DNA of 64,000 bases from Parastagonospora avenae f. sp. tritici 18332-5 (Eukaryota; Ascomycota; Dothideomycetes; Pleosporales; Phaeosphaeriaceae), in NCBI GenBank assembly GCA_022559985.1, contig JAFJTR010000013.1:1-64000 (forward strand), given 5' to 3'. The notes under the pieces were generated by a model. It made no database searches. It saw only the letters and a list, made by a program, of their open reading frames with translations, and was not told the DNA's origin. Shown in pieces: positions 10,219 through 22,344 of the stretch. The position numbers and the translations under genes were made by a program. The stretch's first letter is position 1. Each line of letters starts with the position of its first letter.

Positions 10219-12319
10219 TCGGGTCAAGAGGAGTTTTCGTTCCGTAGTCATAATAAGCCAATTTCAAGCTCGTTCTCTGTCACACAATCTACATGTTCAT
10301 GCGTTCCATGGTGGCGGAGTGACGGCTTCTCGTTAGGTAATAGGGGATCCTTGAAAGCTGAGAAACTTGTGCAGACGATCCACCAAGTCCGAGAGAGGAG
10401 AGTCGAGTAGATCAATTTATTGTGCGCGTTCGCGTTGGACATTGTCTAAACACATTTCGAAAGCCTCAAGTAGAACCACCTAACTCTTCGGCGAACAAAA
10501 TGGGTCGTGTTCTATGGTGTTGTCGTGGTCTATGCTCGGTTTTTTATAGCCAGTCTTGGTCTTTCAGAGTCAGAAGCCGTACGGATTGCCGCATCGGAAG
10601 ATTTGGAGCTACTTTCGAACCTGCTAGACGGCGATCTTTTGAAAGATGGAGCTTACACTAAGCGTGGTAGACAGTACGACCACTACAAGACGGTACTCTC
10701 GCTTCCGATGTAGCAACACACACCGCGCACGATATCGTTCTTGGCAAACCTTTGGCACAACAATCTACCATATAACCCACCAGTTCGAACCCTAGACCCT
10801 TGCATCTCACGCAATGTGTATGTATGTACGACCATCCTAGCCAGCCCACTCTTCGTTCTCAGACGAATGCATCCGGCTTCCCCTCCACCTATGGCCGGAC
10901 TACACGATCCGGCGCGCGCGACACATACACCCCCAAAGGAGCGTCATCCTATGGGTCGCGCAATGCTGCACACAAACTTCAGCCAATTCAAACATTACCT
11001 GCTCCGTCCGACGTCGCAAGGGCTCAGGGTAGGATTTCTGACGCCATGCAATCGCTTGTAGATCCATGTGCACACCCGGTGGCAACGACAAATCGTGAAA
11101 CGGGAGCACGATGTGTACTCGCTCAGCGAGTGGAACTCGTAAATGCCCAGAGGCGTCGCGGCTGCGGCTGCACTGTAGACGAAAGTGGAAAGATTGCATG
11201 TGCAAACGCGGAGATCGTCAGCAGTAGTACCCGGCGTCCCTAAGAAGACCAGCGCATGGGCGCGACACATCTGGATGTTCTTAAACACCGTTTGCGCCAG
11301 TGGCTTTTAAAGTTGGGGTGGTTTCATCGGAGACTGCACCGTGATCTCGACCTCTGATTCTTCCCAATTAGGCAATTGCGTACCCTGACCCAAGAATGAA
11401 TGCATGCAATACGAATTAGACACTGATTATCTCTCATTACATTAGTATAAGATATTTAGGTTGTAAGTTAAATTATAGTCAAGTTGGATTCTATGAGATC
11501 TAAACTTTAACTTAATCTACGTCTACTTGCTACGCACTATCAAGCATTAGATAGATATAGTGCTTAGAAATGATCTACGCGGTTATGAAGAATCCCACGC
11601 ATCGCGTGGATTTTCAAATCGCTTTCATCTTAGCTTCCGTTGTTGGTAACCCTGTTGACGAGCACCTGAAACCAGCGTTGCTGGCGCTTGGTAGGACGGT
11701 TAGACTTTGGTCAGAACTGTATCCCCAAGCGTCGCGGGAGGACGGGTTGCTGTGGAGCCGACTTAATCCATATGTGGGAACCGTACCGAGTCCGTGTACA
11801 CGGATCCGCCTCGATCGTGAGACACGTGCGTCCATCACTCCAGGGTGCATCGTGGCTTCTAAGAGCTTATTCCGAGCCAGAATGTTTCGATTGTCGCGCG
11901 GGGGAAAACAGGTGAAGCACGAAAAAAAGTGGCCGGGTCCATCGTGATGCTTGATTGGTCTATTCCTGGAGAATACTCATCCCTCCGAGTCACGAGCTAC
12001 TCGAGAAGTGTTTGCGGGTAGCGACACGACTAGGGACAAAGAAACGTCGGGTACTCGGAGACTCCCATACTGGTTCTTTGCGGGCCTCCACTCGTCGTTT
12101 GATAGCGATTCCTCGCTGAAACCGTGCGAGGTACGATGTAAAAGCATCGCATAGAATCCTCACTCCGATCACACAGTATCTGCATACCAATTTCTTTTCT
12201 TGTTGATATGTATGAATTCGAATTCACGTGTCTTTCAAACGTCACATTCACTACGCTTTTAGTTTGCCCGGCTTGAAAGTCCTTTCTATACCTGATTTCC
12301 CACGTCTGAACTCGATACT
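10219..12319. other. gene-free spacer, terpene synthase to ABC transporter
   Basis: In 2.1 kb I find only short unrelated frames. The part 11,390-11,560 is AT-rich and may be decayed repeat DNA. The ABC transporter promoter lies at the right end. Confidence 0.45.
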
Positions 12320-15300
12320 ATGTCCACTCAGCGTCGGACCTGGAACGGTCAGAGGGGTTGGTCGAGTGTGGACTCGGATGTCTCCACGATGGGTACATCT
12401 AGTACCCGATGGGATGATGCTAGAGAACTAAACGCAACGGTTCCGTACACCACTACGCCTTCTCAGGCGCTGGACGTGGATGGGAACGAAACAGCATCGT
12501 TGCCGAGTAAGAGCGCCATGTTCCCTCCCGAGGCCGAAACAGCGTCAGATAGCGATCCAACGACGCCCACGCTCCCCACCCATCCACCAAGATGGGCGAG
12601 GCCGAATGCCAGACGAACCGCAAGAACCATCTCCAGCTCGTCGTCCAGTATGACGCTACATTCACGGTCCGGGCCCTTCTTCAGTCGAGGGACAGCCGAT
12701 GACGACACGACGCAGCTGCTGACGAAGCACCAACGAAAGTTCAGCGGCGTCACCGAGGTCGGCTCTGTGACCGATCAGAAGGAGAACAAGGTGAAAGGGC
12801 TCGACAGGCGTATGGCGAAGATCTTTGGTCGAGCCCGACAGAAGCAATCAGAAGAGGAAAGGACGAGACACCTCGGCGTGATCTTCAAGAATGTGACCGT
12901 CAAAGGCCAGGTGCTGGGAGACGCGATCCAGCCAACGGTGGGAGACGTCTTTCTCGGATTCCCTCGAGCGCTGAGGGGCATTCTTGGACGCGGAGCCACC
13001 GAGGCATCTCCGTCCACGAAGACCATCCTGAACAAGTTCACCGGTTGCATAAGGCCTGGGGAAATGCTCCTCGTGCTGGGAAGACCGGGAGCAGGCGTTT
13101 CCACGTTCTTGAAAGTGATTGGAAACCAGCGAAACGGGTTCGAAAGAGTGGAAGGCAAGGTCTCGTACGGCGGTGAGAGTGCGGAGACAATGGCATCCAC
13201 GTTTCGCAGCGAGATCCTGTACAATCCTGAGGCGGACCTGCACTACGCTACGCTCAAGGTCAAGGACACGCTGCGGTTCGCGCTCCAATCTCGGGCTCCG
13301 GCGCCGCACTCTCGAACATACGGTGAGACACAAGAGGACTACGTCCGAGAGTTCTTCCAGATGGCCACCAAGGTCTTTTGGATCGAACACACCATGGAAA
13401 CTATCGTCGGGAACGAGTTCAAGAGAGGTGTATCAGGGGGCGAGAAGAAGCGGGTGTCGATTGCGGAAGCCTTGGTCACAAAGGCCACCACGCAATGCTG
13501 GGACGATCCGACTCGGGGTCTCGATTCGAGCGCCGCGCTCGAGTACGTCCGCATCTTGCGGTCGATGACAAACACTGCACGTATGTCCACCGCTGTGGGC
13601 CTGTACCAAGCAAGCGAGGACATGTGGGACTACTTTGACAAGGTCCTGCTCATCGACGGGGGCGAGTGTTGTTACTTCGGCCCTACCCAGTCCGCCGTGC
13701 AGTACTTCAAGGACTTGGGATTCGAAATGCCCGAACGGTCGACCAGCGCGGATTTCTTGACATCGCTGTCGAGCGAGCACCAGCGAAAGATACGTCCCGG
13801 GTTCGAGGACTGGATCCCACGGAACCCGTCAGAGTTCGCCGAGGCGTTCCGGGCCAGCGACCAGCGATGCAGCAATCTCGTCGACATTACGCAGTTTGAA
13901 TCCAGGCTATATGGCATGATGGAGAAGAGAAGAGACGCGCAATCGAGCGCCACCAAGACCAAAAACTATGCGCTGCCTTTCTGGAAACAGGTCTGGATAC
14001 TCGCCCATCGCCAGGCCTTGGTCCTCAAAGGCGACCCCCAAACGCTCGGTATGTAGGCCCCAAGATTTATTGCTGAAGATTGTGCTGACATGAACAGCTG
14101 CAAAGTGGGGAGGTGTGCTGTTCGAAGCTGTTATCGTCGGCTCCCTCTTCTTCAACATGCCGAAAACGTCGGACGGCGTATTCCTTCGTGGAGGCGTGCT
14201 ATTCTTCATGCTTCTCTTCAACGCTCTGCTCGCGCTCGCGGAGTTGACTCGTACGTTACTCTCAACCCCTCCTGTCATTGATGTGGCTAACGTAGCATCG
14301 CAGCCGCGTTCGAGGCGCGTCCGCTTCTGATCAAGCACAAGAGCTTTTCCTTCTATCGTCCAGCCGCATACGCAATTGCGCAGACGTTACTCGACATCCC
14401 TCTCTTGTTCGTGCAGGTCACGATATTCAACTTGATCGTGTACTTCATGTCGGGACTTCAACGAACGGCGACACGATTCTTCATTGCAAATCTGTTCCTT
14501 TACCTGCTTACCATGACGGTGTACGCGGCATTTCGGGCCATTGGAGCGACGGCGCCCTCGCTGGACGCGGCGACACGCCTGACAGGCTTGGGGATGCAGG
14601 CCCTGGTCGTCTACACAGACTACATCATTCCGCCGAAGAAGATGAAAGCCTCGCTCGCATGGTTGCGTTGGCTGAATCCTATCCAGTACTGCTTCGAATC
14701 GCTCATGGTGAACGAATTCGACGGTTTGGACATTGCTTGCGTGGCTCCGAACCTGATCCCCTCGGGGCGGTCGGTGGACGTCCAGTTCCAGTCCTGCACA
14801 GTGCAGGGAAGCAGACCGGGAGCGTCCTCGGTCAGCGGCAAAGACTACCTGGAAGTGTCGTTTGGTTTCCGCAAGTCCCATCTTTGGCGCAACTTGGGCA
14901 TCATCTTGGCCTTTCTCTTCTTCTTCGTTGGTGTGACGGCCTTGGGCATGGAGATGCAGGGTCCGAGCCAGGGAAGCAGTGGGATCACCATGTTCAAACG
15001 AGACGAGGCGCCGCGCAAGAAGAGCATAATGCAAGAGGACGCGGAAGGAGACGGAGACGGAGACGGAGACGAGGACTCTGATGACGACCGCTCCGAGGTG
15101 GACCAGAACGAAAAGGCGTACAGCAAAGAATACGCAGAGACTGTGCGTGCTCCCTCTCCAGACGCCAATGCGCAGTCGCAGTCGACGTTTACGTGGCAGA
15201 ACGTCGAGTACACGATTCCCTACGGCGAGGGAACAAGACGGCTGTTGCACAACGTCCAAGGCTATGTGATGCCGGGCAAGCTGACGGCCCTCATGGGGTC

Positions 15301-17207
15301 GTCGGGCGCGGGCAAGACGACGCTCCTCAATGTCCTCGCGCAGCGGATCCGGTTTGGCGTCGTGACGGGTGAGTTCCGAGTGGACGGACACGCGCTGCCC
15401 AGCTCGTTTCAGCGCTCTTCCGGATTCGCTGAGCAGATGGATATCCACGAGCCGACGCAGACGGTCCGAGAAGCGCTTCGTTTCTCGGCAACGCTCCGCC
15501 AACCGCGGCACGTTTCACTTGCGGAGAAGTACCGGTACTGCGAGGAGGTGATTGACCTTCTCGAGATGCGGGAGATTGCTGGCGCTGTGATTGGCGCGCA
15601 CGGAACGAGCCTCAATCAGGAGCAGCGCAAGCGGTTGACTATCGCGGTTGAGCTGGCGAGCAAGCCGCAGCTGCTCATCTTCCTCGACGAACCAACCTCT
15701 GGACTCGACTCTCTGGCCGCGGCCAACATCGTGCGGCTGCTGCGCAAGCTGGCCGACGCAGGCCAGGCCATCCTGTGCACGATCCATCAACCGTCGGCTG
15801 TACTCTTCGAGTATTTCGACATGCTTCTTCTGCTCAAGCGGGGAGGCCGCATGGTGTATTTCGGCGAGCTGGGCCCAGGCAGCCGTGTGTTGATCAACTA
15901 CCTCGAAAAAAACGGCGCGCCCGCGTGCCCTTCCAACGCGAATCCCGCCGAGTACATGCTCGAAGCCATCGGCGCGGGCAACCCTAACCCCGATCACAAG
16001 GGCAGCGACTGGGCCGACATTTGGAGTCGGTCGCAAGAGAACGCCAGCCTCACGCGCGAGCTTCAAGACATGGTTCGCATAAGCGGCTCGTCCCGCTCCC
16101 GCGTCGAGGACGCTGCCGAGTACGCCATGCCCATGCAGGTCCAGATCAGCACCGTGGTCCATCGCTCCTTCAGCTCCATGTGGCGCAGCCGAGACTACGT
16201 GACGGGCATCTTGGTCCTGCACATCTTCGTCGGCCTCTTCAGCACCGCCAGCTTCTGGATGCTGGGCCATTCACAAGTCGACATGCAGTCTCGACTCTTC
16301 ACTGTCTTCATGACGCTCATCATCGCCCCACCGCTCATGCAGCAGCTCCAGCCACGCTTCCTTGAGGCGCGCAATCTGTACGCGTCGCGCGAGGCAAAGG
16401 CCAAGATCTACAGCTGGTTTGCCTTTGTCACGGGAGCCGTCGTCTCCGAGATTCCTTACCGCATCCTCGCGGGAACCCTGTACTGGATGTGCTGGTACTT
16501 TGGCATCGGCTTCCCGCGAGGCGACCTGGTCCCCTTCAAGATCTGGATGCTCATCGTCTTGTACGAGCTCTTCTACCTGGGGCTCGGCCAAGGCATAGCC
16601 GCCTTTTCCGCATCCGAAGCCCTCGCCTCCTTCTTCATTCCCCTCTTCTTCATGTTCGTCATCTCGTTTTGTGGCATCGCGGTGCCCTTCTTCGCCCTGC
16701 CCGATTTCTGGAAGTGGATGTACCACGTAACCCCATTCACCTACTTGCTGGAAGCCATGCTCGGTTTGGTCATACACGACGTTCCCGTCATCTGCTCGCG
16801 GGACGAGCTGGCCATCATTCGACCTCCGCCATGGTCGACTTGCCACGAGTACATGAGCTCGTATGTCATGCACGCTGGGGGCTATGTGCAGACCTTGCCC
16901 GACGGCTTCTGCGGATATTGTCAGTTTGCAAACGGTGACCAATTTGTAAGTGTCGACACTTCTGTTCAGCAAACGAGTGCTAATGCTTGTTCTCCAGGGA
17001 GTCGCCTTTAACGTGTTCCAACGCAATTTTTGGAAAGATTTTCGCATTTTCGGCGCCTACGTTCTGTTCAACTTTGTCTTCGTCTACGTTTGCTCTTGGT
17101 TTTACTTGCAAGGTTATGGCCAGATCAGGTCATTGTGTAGTGCGACGGCAGCCCACAGCAGACAGAAGAAGAAGGAGAAGAGGGATCGTGTTGATGAATA
17201 TGTGTAA
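12320..17207 (+). CDS. PDR-type ABC-G full transporter, 1577 aa
   Basis: Four exons: 12320-14048, 14098-14250, 14304-16945 and 16998-17207; introns 49, 53 and 52 bp. The order is NBD1-TMD1-NBD2-TMD2, the reverse topology of fungal pleiotropic drug resistance pumps of the plasma membrane. NBD1 has Walker A LGRPGAGVSTFLK (about residue 253), signature VSGGEKKRVS and Walker B CWDDPTRGLD. NBD2 has Walker A GSSGAGKTT (about 959), degenerate signature LNQEQRKRLT and Walker B FLDEPTSGLD. The missing Walker A lysine in NBD1 is typical of this family, which usually has Cys where this protein has Val. An acidic run of GDGDGDED type precedes NBD2. Near a terpene synthase it is a natural candidate for product export or self-protection. 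Confidence 0.95.
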
Positions 17208-17865
17208 TGTTCTGTTGTGGCGAGTCTAATGTTTAAACGCTAGTAAAGAAGAGTCGCGCGTATAAAAGAGCAAAGATCCAGCGTCTCCATTTTACGAGGA
17301 GTGGTAATTATTTCTTACTGCTTCGTAATTAAGATATAAGATCTGCCAGATTATTCGTAGTAAGTCTTAAATGCAACAACAACATGTTTTCAGCTGTAGC
17401 TAGTTCTGTGCCAAGTCGCTGAAGCCGAGTTCCGGCCCGCCTCTTAATAGCCAAGACGCTCGCGAACGAGCGCTTAGATGAAGAATTTTATCAGATCGCC
17501 TCCGTTCTCCGCTCTTCTCCGACGAACAGCTTGTTTGGATCTAGTTAATCAACAAGTACCATCTGATAAGGATTTACGCATCCTCCATGGGCTTATCAAG
17601 CTCTAGACCAGCACGTAGAACCCGCTATGCTACTACTAAACAGTACCCGTACCCACCGCGCATGACTCTAAGAAATTGCAATACCCTTGTTTGCCTGCAG
17701 CGTGAGCGAGTCACTAAGTGAGCGGATCTGGAGATACAAATAGACACCAACGAACCTTGCACACTACTTACGTACGCTGAGGTGGCCTCCTTGGATATTG
17801 GTCATCTCTCTCGTGGCCCCTCTCCCGTTGTCTTGTTCTACCAATAATCTTTTGGCATCAGCATC
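17208..17865. other. intergenic region, ABC transporter to MFS transporter
   Basis: About 660 bp with no supported gene. It includes the ABC gene 3' end and the MFS promoter. Nothing else is recognised. Confidence 0.4.
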
Positions 17866-19855
17866 ATGTCGTTCAAGATGCGGCCTACCTTTGGCCGCGC
17901 AGATACAACCGAAGCTTCGGTTTCTGACCATGTCCGGTCAGAAGCAGTGACAGAATCGGTCGTGATTGGCATCAAGGGAACTCCAGCAGCTACGGAACCT
18001 GCAACTGGAGCTGCAGGTCTTGCCTGGAGCGAAGAACTTGATAGGGATGCCCAGCTCGGTGTGAAGAAAGCTCAAGCTACTACTCTAACATGGACGAAGA
18101 CGGCCTTGTACACGACTCTGAGTTGGTAAGCTCGCCATCACAAACCTTTGTTCCACTGACAGTGGACCTGATGAATATTTTACAACAGCATCTGGATCTA
18201 CACCCTTTCAGGTGGCTTCAGAGCCTCTATCAACTCCTCTATGACGGCCTACGCCACGAGCGAATTCGGCTTGCATTCGCTGCTCACGGTCGTCGATATC
18301 GTTTCTGGTGCCATGACAGCTGCGTGCTACATACCGTTAGCGAAGGGTCTGGATCTTTGGGGTCGAGCCGAAGGCTTCATGCTCATGGTGGGCATGCTCA
18401 CTGTGGGAATGATCCTGCAAGCCGCGGCCCCGAATTTGCCAGCACTTTGCGCAGGAAGGGTGAGATAGACACAATCTTTTCCATGCATGAAACACCGTCG
18501 CTGACTTGATTTGAAGGTGTTTTCCTCGGTCGGGGCCGCCGGAGCTGTCTATGCTTATGTTATCGTTGCAGTGGACACAACAAGCTTGAGAAACCGTGGG
18601 CTCGCCTTTGCCTTCACCTCCTCTCCATACATGGTCACTGCTTTTGCAGGGCCTAGAGCTGCCCAGGCTTTTGAAATGAATGTCGGAAGCTGGAGATGGG
18701 CTTTTGGGACTTTTGCCATCATCACACCGTTCGTGGCGATCCCTCTGTGCACAATCCTGAAGTTGAACCTCAACAAAGCCAAGAAAGCCGGACTCATGCC
18801 CGACGAGACTATGAGCAGTGGAAGGAATATACCGCAGACTCTCAAGCATATTGCCGTAGAGTTTGATAGTAAGTCTTGTGCCTAGACCTGACTTCTGGTA
18901 GTGTGAGCTAACGCACGTCCTAGTCATTGGGGTCATCCTCTTTGCTGGTGGTCTCATGATCTTCCTCTTGCCGTTCAACCTTGCAGCTTCAGCTTCGAAC
19001 GCTTGGGCTACCGGTTGGATCATTGCCATGATCATTGTCGGATTTGCTGCAATGGTTCTGTTCTGCGTCCACGAATACTGTTGGGCGCCTTCACCTTGGC
19101 TCCCCTGGCACTTCCTAACAGATCGCTCCATGATCGGAACCTGCGCTCTCAATATGGTGTACCAGATCTCTTATTACACATGGAACCTCTACTTTCAGTC
19201 ATTCTTACAGGTTGTGTTTAATCTCTCTATTGCAGAAGCTGGCTACATCAACAACACTTTTTCCGTCGTATCTGGCGTCCTCCTGTTTATTGTTGGCTAC
19301 GCAATCCGCCGTACTGGCCTCTACAGGTGGTTGTTCTACATCGCGGTGCCGCTCTACACTTTTACTCTGGGCCTGATGATCCACTTCCGCCAGCCTAATG
19401 GCAATATTGGTTACATCATCATGTGCGAGATCTTTATCTCCATCGGAGGAGCGGTCTTTATCCTGGTATGTCAGCTTTCTGTGCTTTCGGCTGTCGACCA
19501 CCAGCATACGTCGTCAGCGATGTCGCTACTCTACGTCTCGGGCGCTTTTGGGGGGGCAATCGGGCCCGCCATCTCGGGCGCAATATGGACCAATGTGTTT
19601 CCGTCCGCACTCGCGCGCTACCTTCCAGAGTCTGCGCAAGACCAGGTCGCGCCCATTGCTGCGAGTTTATCAAAACAGCTCAGCTACCCTGTCGGCAGCG
19701 AAGAGAGGCTGGCCATCCAGCTCGCCTATGGACACGGACACACCAGAATGCTTGCAGCTGGAGTTGGGTTCTCTAGCCTGATGCTCGTCTTCATGTTAAT
19801 GATTAAAAACAAGAACATCAAGGATGTCAAACAGACCAAGGGTGTTGTCTTTTAG
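17866..19855 (+). CDS. MFS transporter resembling siderophore-iron transporters
   Basis: Exons 17866-18125, 18189-18459, 18517-18868 and 18924-19855 give 604 residues; introns are 63, 57 and 55 bp. The length, the hydrophilic N-terminus of about 75 residues and blocks such as FGLHSLLTVVDIVSGAM, LDLWGRAEGFMLM, SLRNRGLAFAFTSSPYMVT and SAVDHQHTSSAM match the fungal siderophore-iron transporter (SIT/MirB) branch of 14-TM proton symporters. In that family HSLLTTV and SHQH-type motifs are conserved. Either it imports a ferric siderophore, or a relative has been recruited to move the cluster product. Its stop codon is 156 bp from that of the next gene, which converges on it. Confidence 0.85.
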
Positions 19856-20011
19856 TCCCGCTAGTGGAGATCGTAGTCGGCTAGTACTTGGGCGTTTGGC
19901 GGCTTACAGATTGAGATGCGAACTTGCTATGTGATACGTGGTCAACAGGGTGAAGGATTTGGTCTCTATATCTTCCATTGTAGGGCTTAAGGCGTAGCCC
20001 GAGGCTCGTAT

Positions 20012-22344
20012 TTAGAACTTCTCCATCAGATTCTTCCTCACCGTCCACATTCTTGCCCTCTTGCCATAAATATACATGGGTATCGAGAAAAGCATGCAAC
20101 CAAGCTGAATACCTCCAATGGCAAGGAAGGTATTCTTTGAACCGCTAGACTCTAACCAATGCGGGAAGAAAAGCGAAAAGATGAAACCGTGAAGAATGTC
20201 TGCGAATGTTAGTCAAGTTTTGTTTGAATGTTTCTTCATACGCTTACTTTTCGAGACATTCAATGTCACTAGTGCCTCGCCTGCATAAACACGATACGAG
20301 TCCACCACAAATGTGACAGCCGTGGTCGAAGCAAGCGAACAACCAAAACTGATAACGCCAAAGAAGACGGTGGGGACAATCCAATTATCCCTTTCCTCGG
20401 CGCTCCAGCCAAAGCCCATGAGGCCAATAACGGTAGCGAGTGTGATGGGCAGTGCCATCAACAAGCGGAATTCGGGCTCATATACGCCGTCGTTCTTGCG
20501 CGCGAGGTAGCGGACCACGAGATCCGAAACTTTCCCTGCAACAGCCGTACCCAGGACGCCACCAATGAAGGGGGAGATGTACACCAAGCCGACTTGTAGA
20601 GGTGTGAAGTTGTAAGAGGTGTCTTCGTATATATGCGCGACAGACTCAGAGAGGACAATGAGCCAGCCGACAGCAAGTGCGTAAACGAGCGATGACCAAA
20701 GAACAGCGGGGTAAGCGAAGAGGATGAAGGGGCGGATCATGACGCGGAACCACTTGTCCTTGACGAGTCTCCCATTCCAGGGCCGAAGAGAATGACGATA
20801 AGACTTGGCTGGTGCATCGCGGTAGTAGTCGGTGTAGTGGATGGAGAACTGCTCTGAGACGTGATCGGAGTCTGAAGGGAGACTGTCACGGAAAGCAGAC
20901 GGGGTACGTTCTGCCCGATCATCCTGTTTTTCAGGATCGGAGCTTTGGGAGTTTTGCATTTTAGGGAAATACTCGTGCGGTGTTGCTGAAGGGGTTGAGT
21001 GAGTGCTCATGGGAGATGTTGGGGCGAGAATGCCATGCTCATGCTCGTGCCTGTCTCCATGAGTAGCAGGTACAGAATCAACCTGAGAGACTCCTGCGTC
21101 AGTTGGCACATCGTCAGCAAAGCCGACGTGGGCGTGCTTGTGTGGCTTGGCAGGATGGTCTACATCTGAGGCTTGTGCTTGGTCTGGCGGTGCGGTTGAG
21201 AGCGGCTGCAGTCCAGTCGCAGGAGCGTCCTTCTTGCCATGTCGCGATGGCAGATGGAGATGGCTGCGGTGCTTGCTGGAGCTACGGCTGCTCGTATGTC
21301 TTCTCGCTGGCCGGGGCGCCCGGTCCCAAAATGTCTCGGGCACGAAGAAGAAGATGAGGAAGAAGCAGAATCCGACGACGATGGCGACGATCCAAAACAC
21401 CCATCGCCAGCCCAGAGACTGTACAATGACGGCGCTAACAAGCGGAATGAGGTTCTTGCCGCCCAGCAAAAGAAGCGTGTACACACCCAGGCGGTATGCT
21501 CTCTCGTGAAGGAAGAAGATCTCGGCGATGGTGGCACTAGGCAGACACTCTACGGGCGAGACGGCGAAGCCCTGCACGATACGGGCAATGACGAGAGAAG
21601 CGTAGTTGGGCGACAAGGCGCACCAGATGGACGACAGGCAAAACAAGATGATGGCGCCGAGATAGACTGGGCGCTTGCCCCAGAGGATAGCAGTAGGCGA
21701 GGCGACAATGCTGCCCAGTCCGAGCCCCAACATGTACAGGCCCGTGGTAAGAGCGACCTGTGGTATGGTGACGTCGTATGTGCGGGCGACGTCGTTGAAG
21801 CCCGCGGCAAGAATGGGCGTCATGCCGCCGCCGACCATGCAGTAGAAGCCCAGAGACAGCAGGGCCAGATCGCGACGCAGCTGCCGCCAGTTGAGCGGGT
21901 CATTGGCCGAGTCTTCGGGCTGGGGCTCGAGGATGAAGCGGCCGTCCTTGGTGCGCTTCTTCTCGGGGGGGCGTCGGGAGCTGCGGGATGCACTGCGCGA
22001 CCCAGAGCCGTAGGCCGAGGGCAGAGACGACGCCGATGTGCGCGCGCGAGCATGTTGCAGACCCAGCGGCTCGTTGCGGTTGTGTGTCTTGGAGAGGAGG
22101 ATGACGGAGCCTGCAGTCATGTGAGTTTGGGAAGTCGCAGGCACGTGCAAGACGTGCAAGCTCAGGCAAACCTACCAGGCACCTCGTCAGTCTGCGGGTC
22201 GCTCAAGATCCCCAGATTCCACCGCCTCCGCAGTCCCGCATCCTTCTCGTCTGGAGAAGCCGCAGTCGTCGTCGTCGTCGTCGTCGTGGCAGGTGTCACG
22301 GTCGCTGGCGGCGTCTCCTTGCGCCAAGGCTTGAAGTTGACCAT
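20012..22344 (-). CDS. MFS transporter, HOL1/DHA1-like, with long central loop
   Basis: Three exons on the minus strand: 22344-22176, 22110-20248 and 20199-20012 (introns 65 and 48 bp), 739 residues. A long charged N-terminus contains DPLNWRQLRRDLALL, the usual entry of this drug:H+ antiporter group, then GLGLGSIVASPTAILWGKRPVYL around the first-loop motif and PETFWDRAPRP after TM6. A hydrophilic loop of roughly 180 residues (His, Ser, Pro and Asp rich) separates the two six-helix halves, longer than the family average. The short last exon adds the final two helices and ends in RARMWTVRKNLMEKF. I chose the ATG at 22344; an upstream non-ATG extension is open but unlikely. It may act in efflux of the cluster product, but could equally be a housekeeping permease. 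Confidence 0.88.

Noticed and set aside
14387..15511. A 374-codon minus-strand frame
   Set aside because: It is antisense to the ABC transporter exon 3 and consists of Arg/His-rich sequence without motifs.
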